DNA of 64,000 nucleotides from CAIWHR01 sp963781285. Its GTDB lineage: Bacteria; Pseudomonadota; Gammaproteobacteria; Burkholderiales; Casimicrobiaceae. The notes below the pieces were generated by a model. It was not told where the DNA came from. It worked only from the letters and a program-made list of their open reading frames with translations, and did not search any database. Every line of letters begins with the position of its first letter. Position 1 is the stretch's first letter. Where the stretch lies: the NCBI GenBank assembly GCA_963781285.1, contig CAWAFI010000003.1:1-64000 (forward strand). The letters are read 5' to 3'. Position numbers and translations under genes: made by a program. This document shows, in pieces, positions 18,669 through 27,907 of the stretch.

Positions 18669-20012
18669 TTATTGGCGATGCGTCACAGGAGCAGCGGCCG
18701 GTTCGCGGATCCGGCGGGCCTCAATGTAAAACCGTTTCTGGTGGGCCTCACCCATCGAGAATGTCTTTCGGGGCAAGGGGCCTTCGCGCACGACCATGCG
18801 CAGTAGGTCGTTCTTGCTGACCGCTGGCAGGTGAATGCCGATACTACCGCTGCTCATCGCAAGGCGCTCAAGTGTGTCATCGCCGTGGATGTAATCGACG
18901 TGCGTGGCGCCACCCCGCTCGATGAAGCGGTCGACGAACGGTTGGAAGGTGCCGATCGCCAAAGTGGACTGCGGGTCGGCGATCTCGATCGCGCTGAAAC
19001 GCGCACCTGGCCCGATCAGCCCTGCGGCGTGGCGGGAACCGTGGGTAGCATGCACACACTCGCGCATCGCAACTGCCGTTGGCACGTCAGTGCACGACAT
19101 TCGACTGCCAAATTCTTCGACCATCGCCTGCCGGACATCGGCGGACACGCCGAACATCAAGCGATGAATTGGTGAGAACTCGAGCGCAGGGTCGTGTATG
19201 TTCTCCACTTCGACCAGCGCGAAGCGACTGGGATGGCCCATGCCCACCGACCCCTTGATGCTGTCCCAGAACGCCTTGGCAGTGGCCAAAGAGTGATTGC
19301 CATCGCCGACAGCGAAGAGCATCACTGGGGTTTCGTCCGGCATAGCGTAACGCGTCGCAAACGCCGACGGAGTCGCCAGGGCGCGCAGCGCCTGGGTCAC
19401 GCGTTCACCTTGCGTCCGGTCGACGGCGTATCCGGCGACATGTCCGCCACCGAGCATCAAGTCGGTTTCGTATAGCTTCCCCAGCGTCTGTCGCTCCGCG
19501 CCGATTGGTTCGATCACCGTGCACGCCGGGTCGTCGATCAGCACGAGGATGTGTGGCAATTCCAGTTCGGCGCCGCGTCGCACCTCGATGCGCGGGGCGA
19601 GGCGCTCGACCATCGTGCCTTCGGTCGGGCGGATCGGGGTTGCGGATTTGCTGCCGAAGTCGTATTGCTCGAGATCGAGTTCCAGCATCAGACCGCGACG
19701 GATTCGATGGTCGACTGTTCGCTCTACGTAGATGGCGCCTTCGCGCTCGCAGAACAGCCCATTGGCAAGGTAGGTCCGCATCGTGTCCTGGATCCGGCTT
19801 ATGCGGGAAGGGGCGTCCGCCATCCCCAGGTACGTCTCGGGGAAGATTAAATGCAGGCTCGAAGGCATGTCGCCGACTTCACGGGCCACCCGGAGCCAGT
19901 AATCCGGTTCCGAGCTGAACTGATCGCAGGCGATCACAGCCCATTTCGCCAGATCAATCTCAGGTCGGGGAAGAAGAATCCGCGGCAGCCGAAAGCAAGT
20001 CTTAGCGCCCAT
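18669..20012 (-). CDS. DUF1015 family protein
   Basis: A cytoplasmic protein of about 447 aa matching the DUF1015 family. The N-terminal VIACDQFSSEPDYWLRVAREVG and the central FAVGDGNHSLATAKAFWD and FALVEVENIHDPALEF segments are the hallmark blocks. Its biochemical activity is not established to my knowledge. ATG 20012 (MGAKTCFRLPRILLPRPEIDLAKW) is preferred over an in-frame ATG at 20048. It sits 126 bp downstream of an ABC sugar permease gene on the same strand and may be the last gene of that operon, suggesting a role in metabolism of the imported compound. Confidence 0.8.
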   Translation of the reverse strand: MGAKTCFRLPRILLPRPEIDLAKWAVIACDQFSSEPDYWLRVAREVGDMPSSLHLIFPETYLGMADAPSRISRIQDTMRTYLANGLFCEREGAIYVERTVDHRIRRGLMLELDLEQYDFGSKSATPIRPTEGTMVERLAPRIEVRRGAELELPHILVLIDDPACTVIEPIGAERQTLGKLYETDLMLGGGHVAGYAVDRTQGERVTQALRALATPSAFATRYAMPDETPVMLFAVGDGNHSLATAKAFWDSIKGSVGMGHPSRFALVEVENIHDPALEFSPIHRLMFGVSADVRQAMVEEFGSRMSCTDVPTAVAMRECVHATHGSRHAAGLIGPGARFSAIEIADPQSTLAIGTFQPFVDRFIERGGATHVDYIHGDDTLERLAMSSGSIGIHLPAVSKNDLLRMVVREGPLPRKTFSMGEAHQKRFYIEARRIREPAAAPVTHRQ

Positions 20013-20138
20013 GATTACCAATAAATGTTGGAAGTGGTCATGGTACACATCCGGCGCAAGATCGTCGCAGGGCGGGTACCTATGTACGCTGGCGAGGTTC
20101 TGGGTGGCGCGCTCGAAGTTGACGTGTCCGCGTGATAC

Positions 20139-20954
20139 TCAACCCTTGACGGCACCCATCGTCAGCCCCTTCACCACATACTTCTGGAAGACCATCGTCA
20201 GAACGATCGCGGGAGCCATGATCGCGACGGCGGCGGCCATCACACCGCCCCAGTCGACTTCGGCATAGGAAAGGAAGTTGTAAACCGCAATCGGTAGCGT
20301 TCTCGTCTTCTCCATGCTGAGCACCTGCGAAAACATGAAGTTGTTCCAGGAAAAGATGAAGGACAGCGTCGTCGCGGTGATGATGCCCGGCCCTGACAGC
20401 GGCAGGATGATCTTCCAGAACGCGTATTGTCGGGTCGCACCGTCTACCATCGCCGACTCCTCCATCTCGGGCGGAATCGTGGAGAAATAGCTGGACATGA
20501 TCCAGACGATGATGGGCAGGGCGATGAGCATGTGGCTGAGGATCAACGCCGTGTAGCTGTCCATGAGGTCGAGCCGCGAAAAGACGATGTACCACGGCAT
20601 CAGGAACGAGATGCCCGGCATCAGGCGCGCCAGGAGAATGAACACGGCGAGCTTGCGTTGTGTGAACCGGGCGATCGAATACGCGGCGGGAAGCCCGAGG
20701 ACGAGTGACAGGCCGACGGCGGCGGTGCCGACGATAGTAGAGTTCAGGAAATACTTCAGGAAATCCTGTTCACCGAAGACCTTCTCGTAATTCTGCAGCG
20801 TCGGCGTGAAGAAGATCTTCGGCGGCCAGGAGATGATGTCGATCTGGGTCTTCAGCGACGATGACAGCATCCAGAGAAACGGGAACAACACGATGAGCGT
20901 GATCCCGGCGACGACGAGATAGAAGATGAAAGTTGACAGGTACTTCCTGTTCAT
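20139..20954 (-). CDS. carbohydrate ABC transporter permease (MalG type)
   Basis: A 271-aa inner-membrane permease with six predicted helices, starting MNRKYLSTFIFYLVVAGITLIVLFPFLWMLSSSLK. The coupling-loop EAA motif that docks on the ATPase is EESAMVDGATRQYAFWKIILPLSGPGI. The protein ends MVFQKYVVKGLTMGAVKG, which is typical of MalG/UgpE-like proteins. It lies 51 bp downstream of the MalF-type permease gene in an operon ordered ATPase, binding protein, MalF, MalG, DUF1015. The substrate is not determined by this subunit. Confidence 0.92.
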   Translation of the reverse strand: MNRKYLSTFIFYLVVAGITLIVLFPFLWMLSSSLKTQIDIISWPPKIFFTPTLQNYEKVFGEQDFLKYFLNSTIVGTAAVGLSLVLGLPAAYSIARFTQRKLAVFILLARLMPGISFLMPWYIVFSRLDLMDSYTALILSHMLIALPIIVWIMSSYFSTIPPEMEESAMVDGATRQYAFWKIILPLSGPGIITATTLSFIFSWNNFMFSQVLSMEKTRTLPIAVYNFLSYAEVDWGGVMAAAVAIMAPAIVLTMVFQKYVVKGLTMGAVKG

Positions 20955-21005
20955 CGGGCGACTCCTCGTTCGCTTCCTCGTGCGCCGCTGCAGGTCGCGG
21001 CCTGC

Positions 21006-21884
21006 CTAGACTTCGGATGCCGTGCGCAGCTTCATGATTCCCAGGCTGCAGCCGAAGACGACGAGGAAGAGAAACACGAGAACGACCGCGGACTGTCCCA
21101 TGCGGAAATATTCGAAGCTGTACTTGAATCCCATGATGTTGAGCGTTTCCGATGCGTAGCCGGGACCGCCTCCGGTCATGGCGAAAATGATGTCGAAGGT
21201 CTTCAGTGCGTCGATCAGTCGGAGGATCAGCGCGGTCAGAATGACTGGCATGACCATGGGTATCGTGACGAACCGGATTATCTGCCACTCGCTCGCCCCA
21301 TCGATGCGTGCCGCTTCGATCGGCTCTTCCGACAGGCCAGCAAGTCCGGCAAGAACGATAAGCGTGATCATCGGCGTCCACTGCCACACATCGACGAGGA
21401 TGAGCGACGGGATGACTGACCTGCTGTGCGAAACCCACAGGCCGGGAGGCAATCCGAACGACTGCAGGACGAAGTTGGCCAGACCGATGGTCGGATCGAA
21501 GAAGAGATTGAACACGATCCCGATGGCGACCGGCGTGGCCACGAGCGGCAACAGAAGAAGGAGCTTGGCGAGGCTCTTGCCGACGAAGGCGCGGTTCAGG
21601 ATCAGGGCGGCCGCCACGCCGAGCACACCCTCGATTGCGACCGCGAAGAAGGTGAACGCGAATGTCCTGGCGAGCGCATTCAGGAAACGCGGCTCCGTCA
21701 GAACCCGCACGTAGCTGTTGAACCCCACGAAAGTCGCGGGCATGCCGGAGGTGAGATTCCAATTGGTGAAGCTCAGATACAGTGTGTAGAGAATCGGAAA
21801 CACCATCAGCAGGGCGACGAAGACGATCGCTGGGAGGGGGAACAGTCGGTGCAGGTTCCGTTCCGCGAAGCTCGACCGGATCAT
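21006..21884 (-). CDS. carbohydrate ABC transporter permease (MalF type)
   Basis: An inner-membrane permease of about 292 aa, beginning MIRSSFAERNLHRLFPLPAIVFVALLMVFPILYTLYLSF. The EAA loop reads EEPIEAARIDGASEWQIIRFVTIPMVMPVI, and the late segment MTGGGPGYASETLNIMGFKYSFEYF is typical of this subfamily. I start at ATG 21884 because the first transmembrane helix follows directly; an upstream in-frame start at 21971 adds only a polar, Pro/Arg-rich leader. It pairs with the MalG-type gene to form the transmembrane channel. Confidence 0.92.
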   Translation of the reverse strand: MIRSSFAERNLHRLFPLPAIVFVALLMVFPILYTLYLSFTNWNLTSGMPATFVGFNSYVRVLTEPRFLNALARTFAFTFFAVAIEGVLGVAAALILNRAFVGKSLAKLLLLLPLVATPVAIGIVFNLFFDPTIGLANFVLQSFGLPPGLWVSHSRSVIPSLILVDVWQWTPMITLIVLAGLAGLSEEPIEAARIDGASEWQIIRFVTIPMVMPVILTALILRLIDALKTFDIIFAMTGGGPGYASETLNIMGFKYSFEYFRMGQSAVVLVFLFLVVFGCSLGIMKLRTASEV

Positions 21885-22045
21885 GAGCAACCCCACCGTT
21901 CGGAGGTTCGGTCCGCGGCGCGGTCGGTGAACGCATTTGGGCCATCCGCAGGACGTCTGCGGATGGTCCACGCTGCGTTCACGCGATGTCCCGGCATCAC
22001 GACGCCTATAGCCGCGCTCGCGGCGACCCGCCTCTCATGTTCTGC

Positions 22046-23308
22046 TCACTTTCCGTATTCGCCGGTGTCCTGGAGAAGCTCGTTCACCTTCTTGACTCTC
22101 TCCTTTGCCATCATCTCGAGGTTCGGCGACGCGCCGTTGGTGTTGATCGATTCGATGACCAATTCGCCGATCAGATCGCGCGCTTCGCCGACCGCGCTCA
22201 TATACGGGCGGTCCAGCGGATTGCCGTTCTTGGCGGCGAAGGCGCGCGTTTCGACGAGGCCGGGGTTCACCTTCGCCAGGACCGCCTTGTCTTCCCAGAC
22301 CGAGGACCGCGCCATGGTGATATTGGCGAGCATCCCCTTGGCCGCGAGCTCCTTGCTGGTCGCCCAATCGATGAATTGCATCGCGAGATCCTTCTTCTTC
22401 GACTGCTTCGCCACGGCCATGCCCCACGAAGTCACGATGAACGGTGAATTCGTCTTCGGGCCCGCCGGGAAATTGGCGATTCCGACCTTGTCCGCGCCCA
22501 GCTGCGTCTTGGCGGGATCGATGATCTGGCCATAGAACACCGAGGCATCTGTCCACATCGCGACCTTTCCGGCCTGGAAGAGCGGCATGATGTTTTCCCA
22601 GGACATCGACGTCACGCCCTTGGGCCCGTCGTTGCCAAGAAGCCTTCCGTAGAAACGGATCGCATCGACGGCCGGTTTCGAGTCGAAGACGGCGACCCCC
22701 TTGTCGAGGTACTGGCCCCCGTAGTTATAGACGTAGCTCGACAGCTGTGTAACCGCCGCCGCGCCCTTTCCGCGCGAGGCGAAACCCGCGACGCTGTCGG
22801 AATCGAGCTTTTTCGCGGCAGCCTCGAGCTCGGCGAAGGTGGCGGGAACTTTGATTCCGGCGCTGGCGAGGAGGTCCTTCCGGTAATAGAGCACCTGCCA
22901 CTCGGTCACCAGCGGAACGATGTAGGACTTTGCCCCGAACGTCGCGACACTCATGACGTTCTTCGGATAGTCGGAAAAATTGTAGCCGCTCAGGGGTTCG
23001 TACCAGCCATTCTTGTAGAACATCTTCCCTTCCTGCAACGGACGGGTCATGAACACATCGACCGAGGAAGATTTGGTGGCGAACTCGGTCGTGAGCTTGG
23101 TGGTGAGCTGACTTTCCTGGAGGCTTTCCGCATTGACCTTGATCCCTGTGGCGCTTTCGAACTCGGGAATGGCCGCCTTGAGCAGTTCCCCGTAGGGATG
23201 GTTCGCGAGCAGCACGCGAATCTCCTTGGTCTGACCCTGCGCCAGTGCACTCGCGGCAATGCAGAGCGACGACAGCGCGACCACGACGTTCCTGATGACC
23301 TTTCTCAT
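22046..23308 (-). CDS. ABC transporter extracellular sugar-binding protein (family 1)
   Basis: A 420-aa periplasmic binding protein with a clear signal peptide (MRKVIRNVVVALSSLCIAASALAQG). The mature fold starts KEIRVLLANHPYGELLKAAIPEFESATGIKVNAESLQESQL. The hinge region VPLVTEWQVLYYRKDLLASAGIKVPATFAELEAAAKKL is typical of MalE-like family 1 proteins. ATG 23308 has a strong GGAGGGT ribosome site a few bases upstream. It lies 61 bp after the ATPase gene and 161 bp before the MalF-type gene. The ligand could be a sugar, polyol or glycerophosphodiester; the sequence does not decide. Confidence 0.92.
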   Translation of the reverse strand: MRKVIRNVVVALSSLCIAASALAQGQTKEIRVLLANHPYGELLKAAIPEFESATGIKVNAESLQESQLTTKLTTEFATKSSSVDVFMTRPLQEGKMFYKNGWYEPLSGYNFSDYPKNVMSVATFGAKSYIVPLVTEWQVLYYRKDLLASAGIKVPATFAELEAAAKKLDSDSVAGFASRGKGAAAVTQLSSYVYNYGGQYLDKGVAVFDSKPAVDAIRFYGRLLGNDGPKGVTSMSWENIMPLFQAGKVAMWTDASVFYGQIIDPAKTQLGADKVGIANFPAGPKTNSPFIVTSWGMAVAKQSKKKDLAMQFIDWATSKELAAKGMLANITMARSSVWEDKAVLAKVNPGLVETRAFAAKNGNPLDRPYMSAVGEARDLIGELVIESINTNGASPNLEMMAKERVKKVNELLQDTGEYGK

Positions 23309-23369
23309 ACACCCTCCATCACACGGTAAGAACCTACTTCGACGGCAATCCACCCTGAAGCCGCTGCTC

Positions 23370-24473
23370 CTAGATGATTGTCTGGGACGACTCGGAGTCG
23401 AAAACATGCGTTTTTGCCATTCTCAGATCCACCTGTAGCGTTTCACCAACGCGGAGCGGCCGTTCCGGCACCTCCATCCGGGCGACGATCGAATGCGAAC
23501 CGCACGTCAGATGAGCGAATATCTCCGAGCCAAGGGGTTCGACGACCTCTGCTCGCGCCATCACTGTGTTTCCGTCGTCTGCCCCCGCCAAGGAATCGTG
23601 CGCGGCGATGTCCTCGGGCCGAACGCCGAACACGACTTGCCGGCCGGCATACGGCTGCAGTCGCGGGCGAAGCGATTCGGGCACCTTGACCCGGAAGGAG
23701 CCGGCATCGATGAACAGGCTGCCCTCCGCCTCGACCGCCTTTGCGTCGACGAAATTCATCGCCGGTGAGCCAATGAAGCCGGCGACGAAGCGGTTAGCCG
23801 GTCTCGAATAGACCTCCATCGGCGCACCGCTTTGCTGCAGCAGACCCTTGTTCATGATGAAGATCCGGTCGGCCATCGTCATCGCCTCGACCTGATCGTG
23901 AGTCACGTAGATGATGGTGGCGCCGAGACGGCGATGAAGCTTGCTGATCTCGGCGCGCATCGCGACGCGCAGCTTGGCATCGAGGTTGGAGAGCGGCTCG
24001 TCGAACAGGAAGAGCTTCGGCTTGCGCACGATGGCCCGCCCTACCGCGACACGCTGCCGCTGTCCGCCGGAGAGCTCCTTGGGTTTCCTCTCCAACAGCT
24101 CGTTGAGACCGAGGATGTCGGCGGCCTCCTGCACCCTTGCATCGATTTCCTGCTTGGGGAGTTGCCGGATCTTGAGCCCGAAACCCATGTTCTCGCGGAT
24201 GTTCATGTGCGGATACAGGGCGTAGCTCTGGAATACCATGGCGATGTCCCGATCCTTGGGCGCCATGTCGTTGACGAGCTTGTCGCCGATGTAGATCTCG
24301 CCGGAACTGATGGTCTCGAGGCCCGCGATCATGCGCAGCGCCGTCGTCTTGCCGCAGCCCGAGGGTCCCACCAGCACGGCGAACTCCTCGTCCTGGATTT
24401 CGATGGACAGGTTGTCGACCGCCTTGATCGCACCGTACTGCTTCACGATGTTCTTGAGGGTCACACCGGACAT
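23370..24473 (-). CDS. ABC transporter ATPase, MalK/UgpC family
   Basis: A 367-aa nucleotide-binding subunit. The Walker A motif is GPSGCGKTT, the Q-loop lies in AMVFQSYALYPHM, the signature is LSGGQRQRVAVGRA, Walker B is LFLFDEPLSNLDAKLR and the switch His is in IIYVTHDQVEAMTMADRI. A C-terminal MOP/TOBE regulatory domain follows (about 240-360, with VVFGVRPEDI). It is the first gene of the transporter operon; such ATPases are often shared by several importers. No regulator is adjacent. Confidence 0.93.
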   Translation of the reverse strand: MSGVTLKNIVKQYGAIKAVDNLSIEIQDEEFAVLVGPSGCGKTTALRMIAGLETISSGEIYIGDKLVNDMAPKDRDIAMVFQSYALYPHMNIRENMGFGLKIRQLPKQEIDARVQEAADILGLNELLERKPKELSGGQRQRVAVGRAIVRKPKLFLFDEPLSNLDAKLRVAMRAEISKLHRRLGATIIYVTHDQVEAMTMADRIFIMNKGLLQQSGAPMEVYSRPANRFVAGFIGSPAMNFVDAKAVEAEGSLFIDAGSFRVKVPESLRPRLQPYAGRQVVFGVRPEDIAAHDSLAGADDGNTVMARAEVVEPLGSEIFAHLTCGSHSIVARMEVPERPLRVGETLQVDLRMAKTHVFDSESSQTII

Positions 24474-25637
24474 AACGCCGAGCCCTTTGATGAAATCCGC
24501 GGATGGAAGGCCACGTGTCTAGCGTTTCCACGCCGCGAGTTGGTGGTCGCGCGGGCAGCCGTCTTCGTACTTCCGGTGCCCATTGGGACGGTCGGCGCGC
24601 AAACCCCTGCGGCCCGGTAGGGACCTCCATCGCTCCGTTGGGGGAGGTTGCCGACGACCGTTGCCGTGAACGTCATGCTCGAGCCAAAGGGGGTTGCGTT
24701 GCTGGAGCTCGTTAATGCCGTTGAGCTTGGTACGGAAACAGTCACCTGAGACCGGGTCGTGCTGACAGGCAGGAATGGACGTGCGGCAACGGCATCAAGG
24801 TGAGCGAACGAACAGAACCGACGCGTCGATGCATATTGGCGCTTGGGACGACTGCAGTCGTAGACAACGTAGTTATGTTAGTCGCATCGCCCGTCACGAC
24901 ATTGCGCCAAGTCAAGACCGTCGTACACGGTCGGAGGGGCGTCCGCCAAACGCACAGCCGGGGCCGTCTCGCGCGGCAAAGCGGTCGTTGCTCAGTCCTC
25001 ATTGCGGCCGAAACCGACCAGCGTTGCAAGTCGTCGCAGTGTCGTCCGCGTTTCACCAGCGCTAATCGAAAGCGAGCAGTGGGCCCGTCATGCTCACGTT
25101 TTGCGCGAGCTTGCCGGCGCTCATGTCGTACGACAGGTTGCGGAGCTTCGCCCCCTGGGGCCCCTGCTTCCCCGTCCGCCCGCCGCGGCCTCCGATCCAA
25201 CGGCGTAGATCGACATTGAGATGTCGGCCGCGAGCGTCGACTCGCCCCGGTCGCACCCCACTTCGTGGGTGGCCCTTCGGCCTCCTCACCTGCCGCGACA
25301 TGCGAAAGCCGATCCGTCGGCCTCACTGCGTCGTCTCGCCACGGTCGCACCCCACTTCGTGGGGACCCTGCTCCCGGCTCGCGCCGCTGCTCCCAGGCTC
25401 GCGCCGCGGCCTCCGATCCGACTTCGCAAAATCGAAATACCGAAAGGTCGGCCGCCTGGCCTTGCTTCGGGTCGCATCCCCCTGCCGCTTCGCGGCCCGG
25501 GGCCCCTGCTTCCCCGTCCGCCCGCAGCGGCCTCCGATCCAACGGCGTATATCGAAACACCGAGGTGTCGGCCGCGAGCGTCGACTCGCCCCGGTCGCAC
25601 CCCACTTCGTGGGGGCCCTGCTCCCAGGCTCGCGCCG
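24474..25637. other. 1.16-kb intergenic region with GC-rich direct repeats in its right half
   Basis: I see no supported gene. The left part (24474-25060) probably contains the promoter of the ABC operon. On the minus strand a short frame ending at 25062 (KLRNLSYDMSAGKLAQNVSMTGPLLAFD) could be the tail of a lost gene, but I do not recognise it. The right part is repetitive and is described as its own feature. Confidence 0.45.
25150..25637 (-). repeat. tandem-like GC-rich intergenic repeats downstream of the acyl-CoA reductase gene
   Basis: Two long, nearly identical stretches (about 25158-25254 and 25502-25612) share CCCCTGCTTCCCCGTCCGCC, the segment CTCCGATCCAACGGCGTA and a GTCGACTCGCCCCGGTCGCA block. 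A third, rearranged copy lies between them (about 25335-25450). Unit length is roughly 110-150 bp. They stay open in several frames. They start right after the stop codon of the reductase gene, so they form its 3' flank. Confidence 0.65.
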
Positions 25638-27629
25638 CTACCAGTGAATCCCTTGCGTGAGTTGGGCGAACGCCATCTGCTCCGCCGTGAGCGGCGCCTG
25701 CGCCTCGCCCGGCTTCTTTCCCTGCGCCGCCGGCGAGTCCGGAAACATGTTGAACGCCGTGTTGAGCAGAATCTGGGTCAGCTTCGGCGCGGCGGCGTGG
25801 CAGATCGCGCCGAAGATGCCGAGCCGCGTCGCGATGCGCACCGGCTTGTAGACGATCGCTTCGACAACCAGGTCGGCGGCCTGCTCGGGTGACAGCGTCG
25901 GCACGTTCTCGTACATCTTGGTCGGCGCGATCATCGGCGTGCGCACGAGCGGCATGTTGATCGTCGTGAAGCTGATGCCCTTGTCGAGAAACTCCGACGC
26001 CGCGCAGGCGGAGAATGAGTCGAGCGCCGACTTCGACGCGACGTAGGCCGAGAACCGCGGTGCGTTCGACAGCACGCCGATCGACGAGATGTTGATGACG
26101 TGGCCGCGCTTCTGCTCGATCATCTTGGGCAGGAAGCCGAAGATCAACCGCAGCGAGCCGAAGTAGTTGAGCTGCATCGTCCGCTCGAAATCGTGGAAGC
26201 GGTCGAACGAGTTGATGACGCCGCGGCGGATCGAACGGCCGGCGTTGTTGATCAGATAGTCGCAGGCGCCGTGTTCCTTCAGCACGCGGGCGACCAGCGC
26301 ATCGCACGACGCCATGTCGGAAACGTCCGCCGTGCAGATCCACGCCTTGCCGCCGAGCTTGTCGATCTCCTGCTTGGTTTCGAGAAGCTTCTCCTCGCCG
26401 CGCGCGACCAGGATCACCTTCGCCCCGGCCTCGGCCAGCTTCAGCGCCGTTGCCTTGCCGATGCCGGACGACGACCCGGTGACGACGACGACCTTGTCCT
26501 TCACGCGCCCGGACAGCGTGCGGTCGATGAACAAATCCGGATCGAGGTTGCGCTCCCAGTAGTCCCACAGCTTCGCGGCGTACGTGTCGATGTGCGGAAC
26601 CGAGATGCCGGAGCCCTTCAGCGCCTTGGTCGTCTCGCGGTTGTCGAAGCGCGTCGGGTAGTTGATGAACTGGAACATCTCCTTCGGGATGCCGAGGTCG
26701 GTGAGCACCGCCCTGATCATCCGCTTGACCGGCGAGAGCGAGCCGAGGCCATAGAGGATCGGCGCCGGGATGAAGCCGAACATGCGCGCGTTGACGCGCA
26801 TCGTCATCTGCGGCGCGTGGCCGGCCTTGGCGAAGATGTTCAATACTTCCCCGATCCGGTGCGGTGCCGGGTCGGTCAGGTGGAAGCACTTGCCGTCGAG
26901 GCCTTTCTTGTGGGCGAGAAAATCCAGCGCGTCGGCAATGAAATCGACCGGCACGATGTTGATCCGTCCGCCCTCGATGCCGATCGTCGGCATCCACGGC
27001 GGCAGCGCGTTGCGCAGCTTCTGGATCAGCTTGAAGAAGTAGTAGGGCCCGTCGATCTTGTCGATGTAGCCGGTCTTCGAGTGGCCGACGACGATGCCGG
27101 GCCGGTAGATCCGGAACGGGCGGGTGCACTCGCGGCGGACGATGCCTTCGGAATCGTGCTTGGTCCGGAAATACGGGTGATCGAGTTCCTCGGCCTCGTC
27201 GAACATGTCCTCGCGAAAGGTGCCTTCGTAGAGGCCGGCGGCGGCGATCGAGCTTACATGGTGGAAGCAGCCTGCGCGCACGGCCTCCGCGAAGAGCACC
27301 GCGTTGCGCGTGCCCTCGACATTGGCGACCTGCTGCTCCTCGGCGCTCGCGGCAATGTCGTAGATCGCGGCCAGGTGGAAGAGGTGCCGGACCTTGCCCT
27401 TCAGTTTCTTCAGATCGGCGTCGGCCACTCCCAGGTTTGGCTTGCCGAGGTCGCCGGTGACGCCAATCACCTGCTCCGCGGTTGCACCCCAGTATTCGTC
27501 GCGCAATTCCGCGAGCTTCTTCACCGAGCTCTTGCGCACGAGCACGTAGATCGGCTCGCCGCGCCTTAGCAGGTTGGCGACCAGAAATCGGCCGATGAAG
27601 CCGGTCGCGCCGGTGACGAAGTACGCCAT
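25638..27629 (-). CDS. two-domain fatty acyl-CoA reductase (alcohol-forming)
   Basis: A 663-aa fusion of two SDR domains, colinear from end to end with the Marinobacter alcohol-forming fatty acyl-CoA reductase Maqu_2507 as I recall its sequence. The N-domain (1-370) has the extended-SDR site TGATGFIGR and YFRTK; the phrase RIYRPGIVVGHSKTGYIDKIDGPYYFFKLIQKL is strongly conserved. The C-domain (380-663) has TGSSSGIGKA, NNAGRSIRRG and the active-site YVASK. Such enzymes reduce acyl-CoA through the aldehyde to a fatty alcohol with NADPH. A wax ester synthase gene 1.3 kb away would use the product. It starts at ATG 27629 and is transcribed away from the phasin gene. Confidence 0.9.
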   Translation of the reverse strand: MAYFVTGATGFIGRFLVANLLRRGEPIYVLVRKSSVKKLAELRDEYWGATAEQVIGVTGDLGKPNLGVADADLKKLKGKVRHLFHLAAIYDIAASAEEQQVANVEGTRNAVLFAEAVRAGCFHHVSSIAAAGLYEGTFREDMFDEAEELDHPYFRTKHDSEGIVRRECTRPFRIYRPGIVVGHSKTGYIDKIDGPYYFFKLIQKLRNALPPWMPTIGIEGGRINIVPVDFIADALDFLAHKKGLDGKCFHLTDPAPHRIGEVLNIFAKAGHAPQMTMRVNARMFGFIPAPILYGLGSLSPVKRMIRAVLTDLGIPKEMFQFINYPTRFDNRETTKALKGSGISVPHIDTYAAKLWDYWERNLDPDLFIDRTLSGRVKDKVVVVTGSSSGIGKATALKLAEAGAKVILVARGEEKLLETKQEIDKLGGKAWICTADVSDMASCDALVARVLKEHGACDYLINNAGRSIRRGVINSFDRFHDFERTMQLNYFGSLRLIFGFLPKMIEQKRGHVINISSIGVLSNAPRFSAYVASKSALDSFSACAASEFLDKGISFTTINMPLVRTPMIAPTKMYENVPTLSPEQAADLVVEAIVYKPVRIATRLGIFGAICHAAAPKLTQILLNTAFNMFPDSPAAQGKKPGEAQAPLTAEQMAFAQLTQGIHW

Positions 27630-27759
27630 GGCCTTCCTCCTTGCGGTGACGTGCGGAGCGTCCGGGTCTGCCGTCCCGCTCTGCGGCGGTGCCCGGCTGC
27701 CCGCTGTCGGGACTGAGAGCGCCGGTGGCTGGGCGGGCCCGCCTTCCGGAGCACGGACG

Positions 27760-27765
27760 ATTATA
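27760..27765 (-). promoter_or_regulatory. candidate -10 box for the acyl-CoA reductase gene
   Basis: A perfect TATAAT lies on the minus strand about 130 bases upstream of the ATG at 27629. I see no good -35 at the right spacing, so this is tentative. Confidence 0.35.
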
Positions 27766-27831
27766 CCGGCGGACGTCGGGTCGGCAGGTGCGCGACGATT
27801 GCCGATTCCTGTCCGCCGACGTTTAGTATGA

Positions 27832-27842
27832 TTGCTCTAACC
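27832..27842 (+). promoter_or_regulatory. shared motif upstream of phasin gene 1
   Basis: TTGCTCTAACC lies 65 bases before the phasin ATG at 27908. Nearly the same string (TTGCTCTAAACC) lies 67 bases before the second phasin gene, at 33909-33920 on the other strand. Similar position and sequence suggest a common promoter or regulator site. Confidence 0.4.
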
Positions 27843-27907
27843 ACGGGGCCTAAGCTTGATGCGGAGCGGCCCGAGCTACCGGTAGATTCGACGAGGAGAA
27901 TGGACGA

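Noticed and set aside
25090..25892. Plus-strand frames through the GC-rich repeats
   Set aside because: The repeats remain open in several frames and encode Arg/Pro/Ala low-complexity peptides without ribosome sites.
24742..27129. Long minus frame overlapping the acyl-CoA reductase and repeats
   Set aside because: It is an out-of-frame reading of the reductase gene that continues through low-complexity repeats; the real reductase frame has complete motifs.
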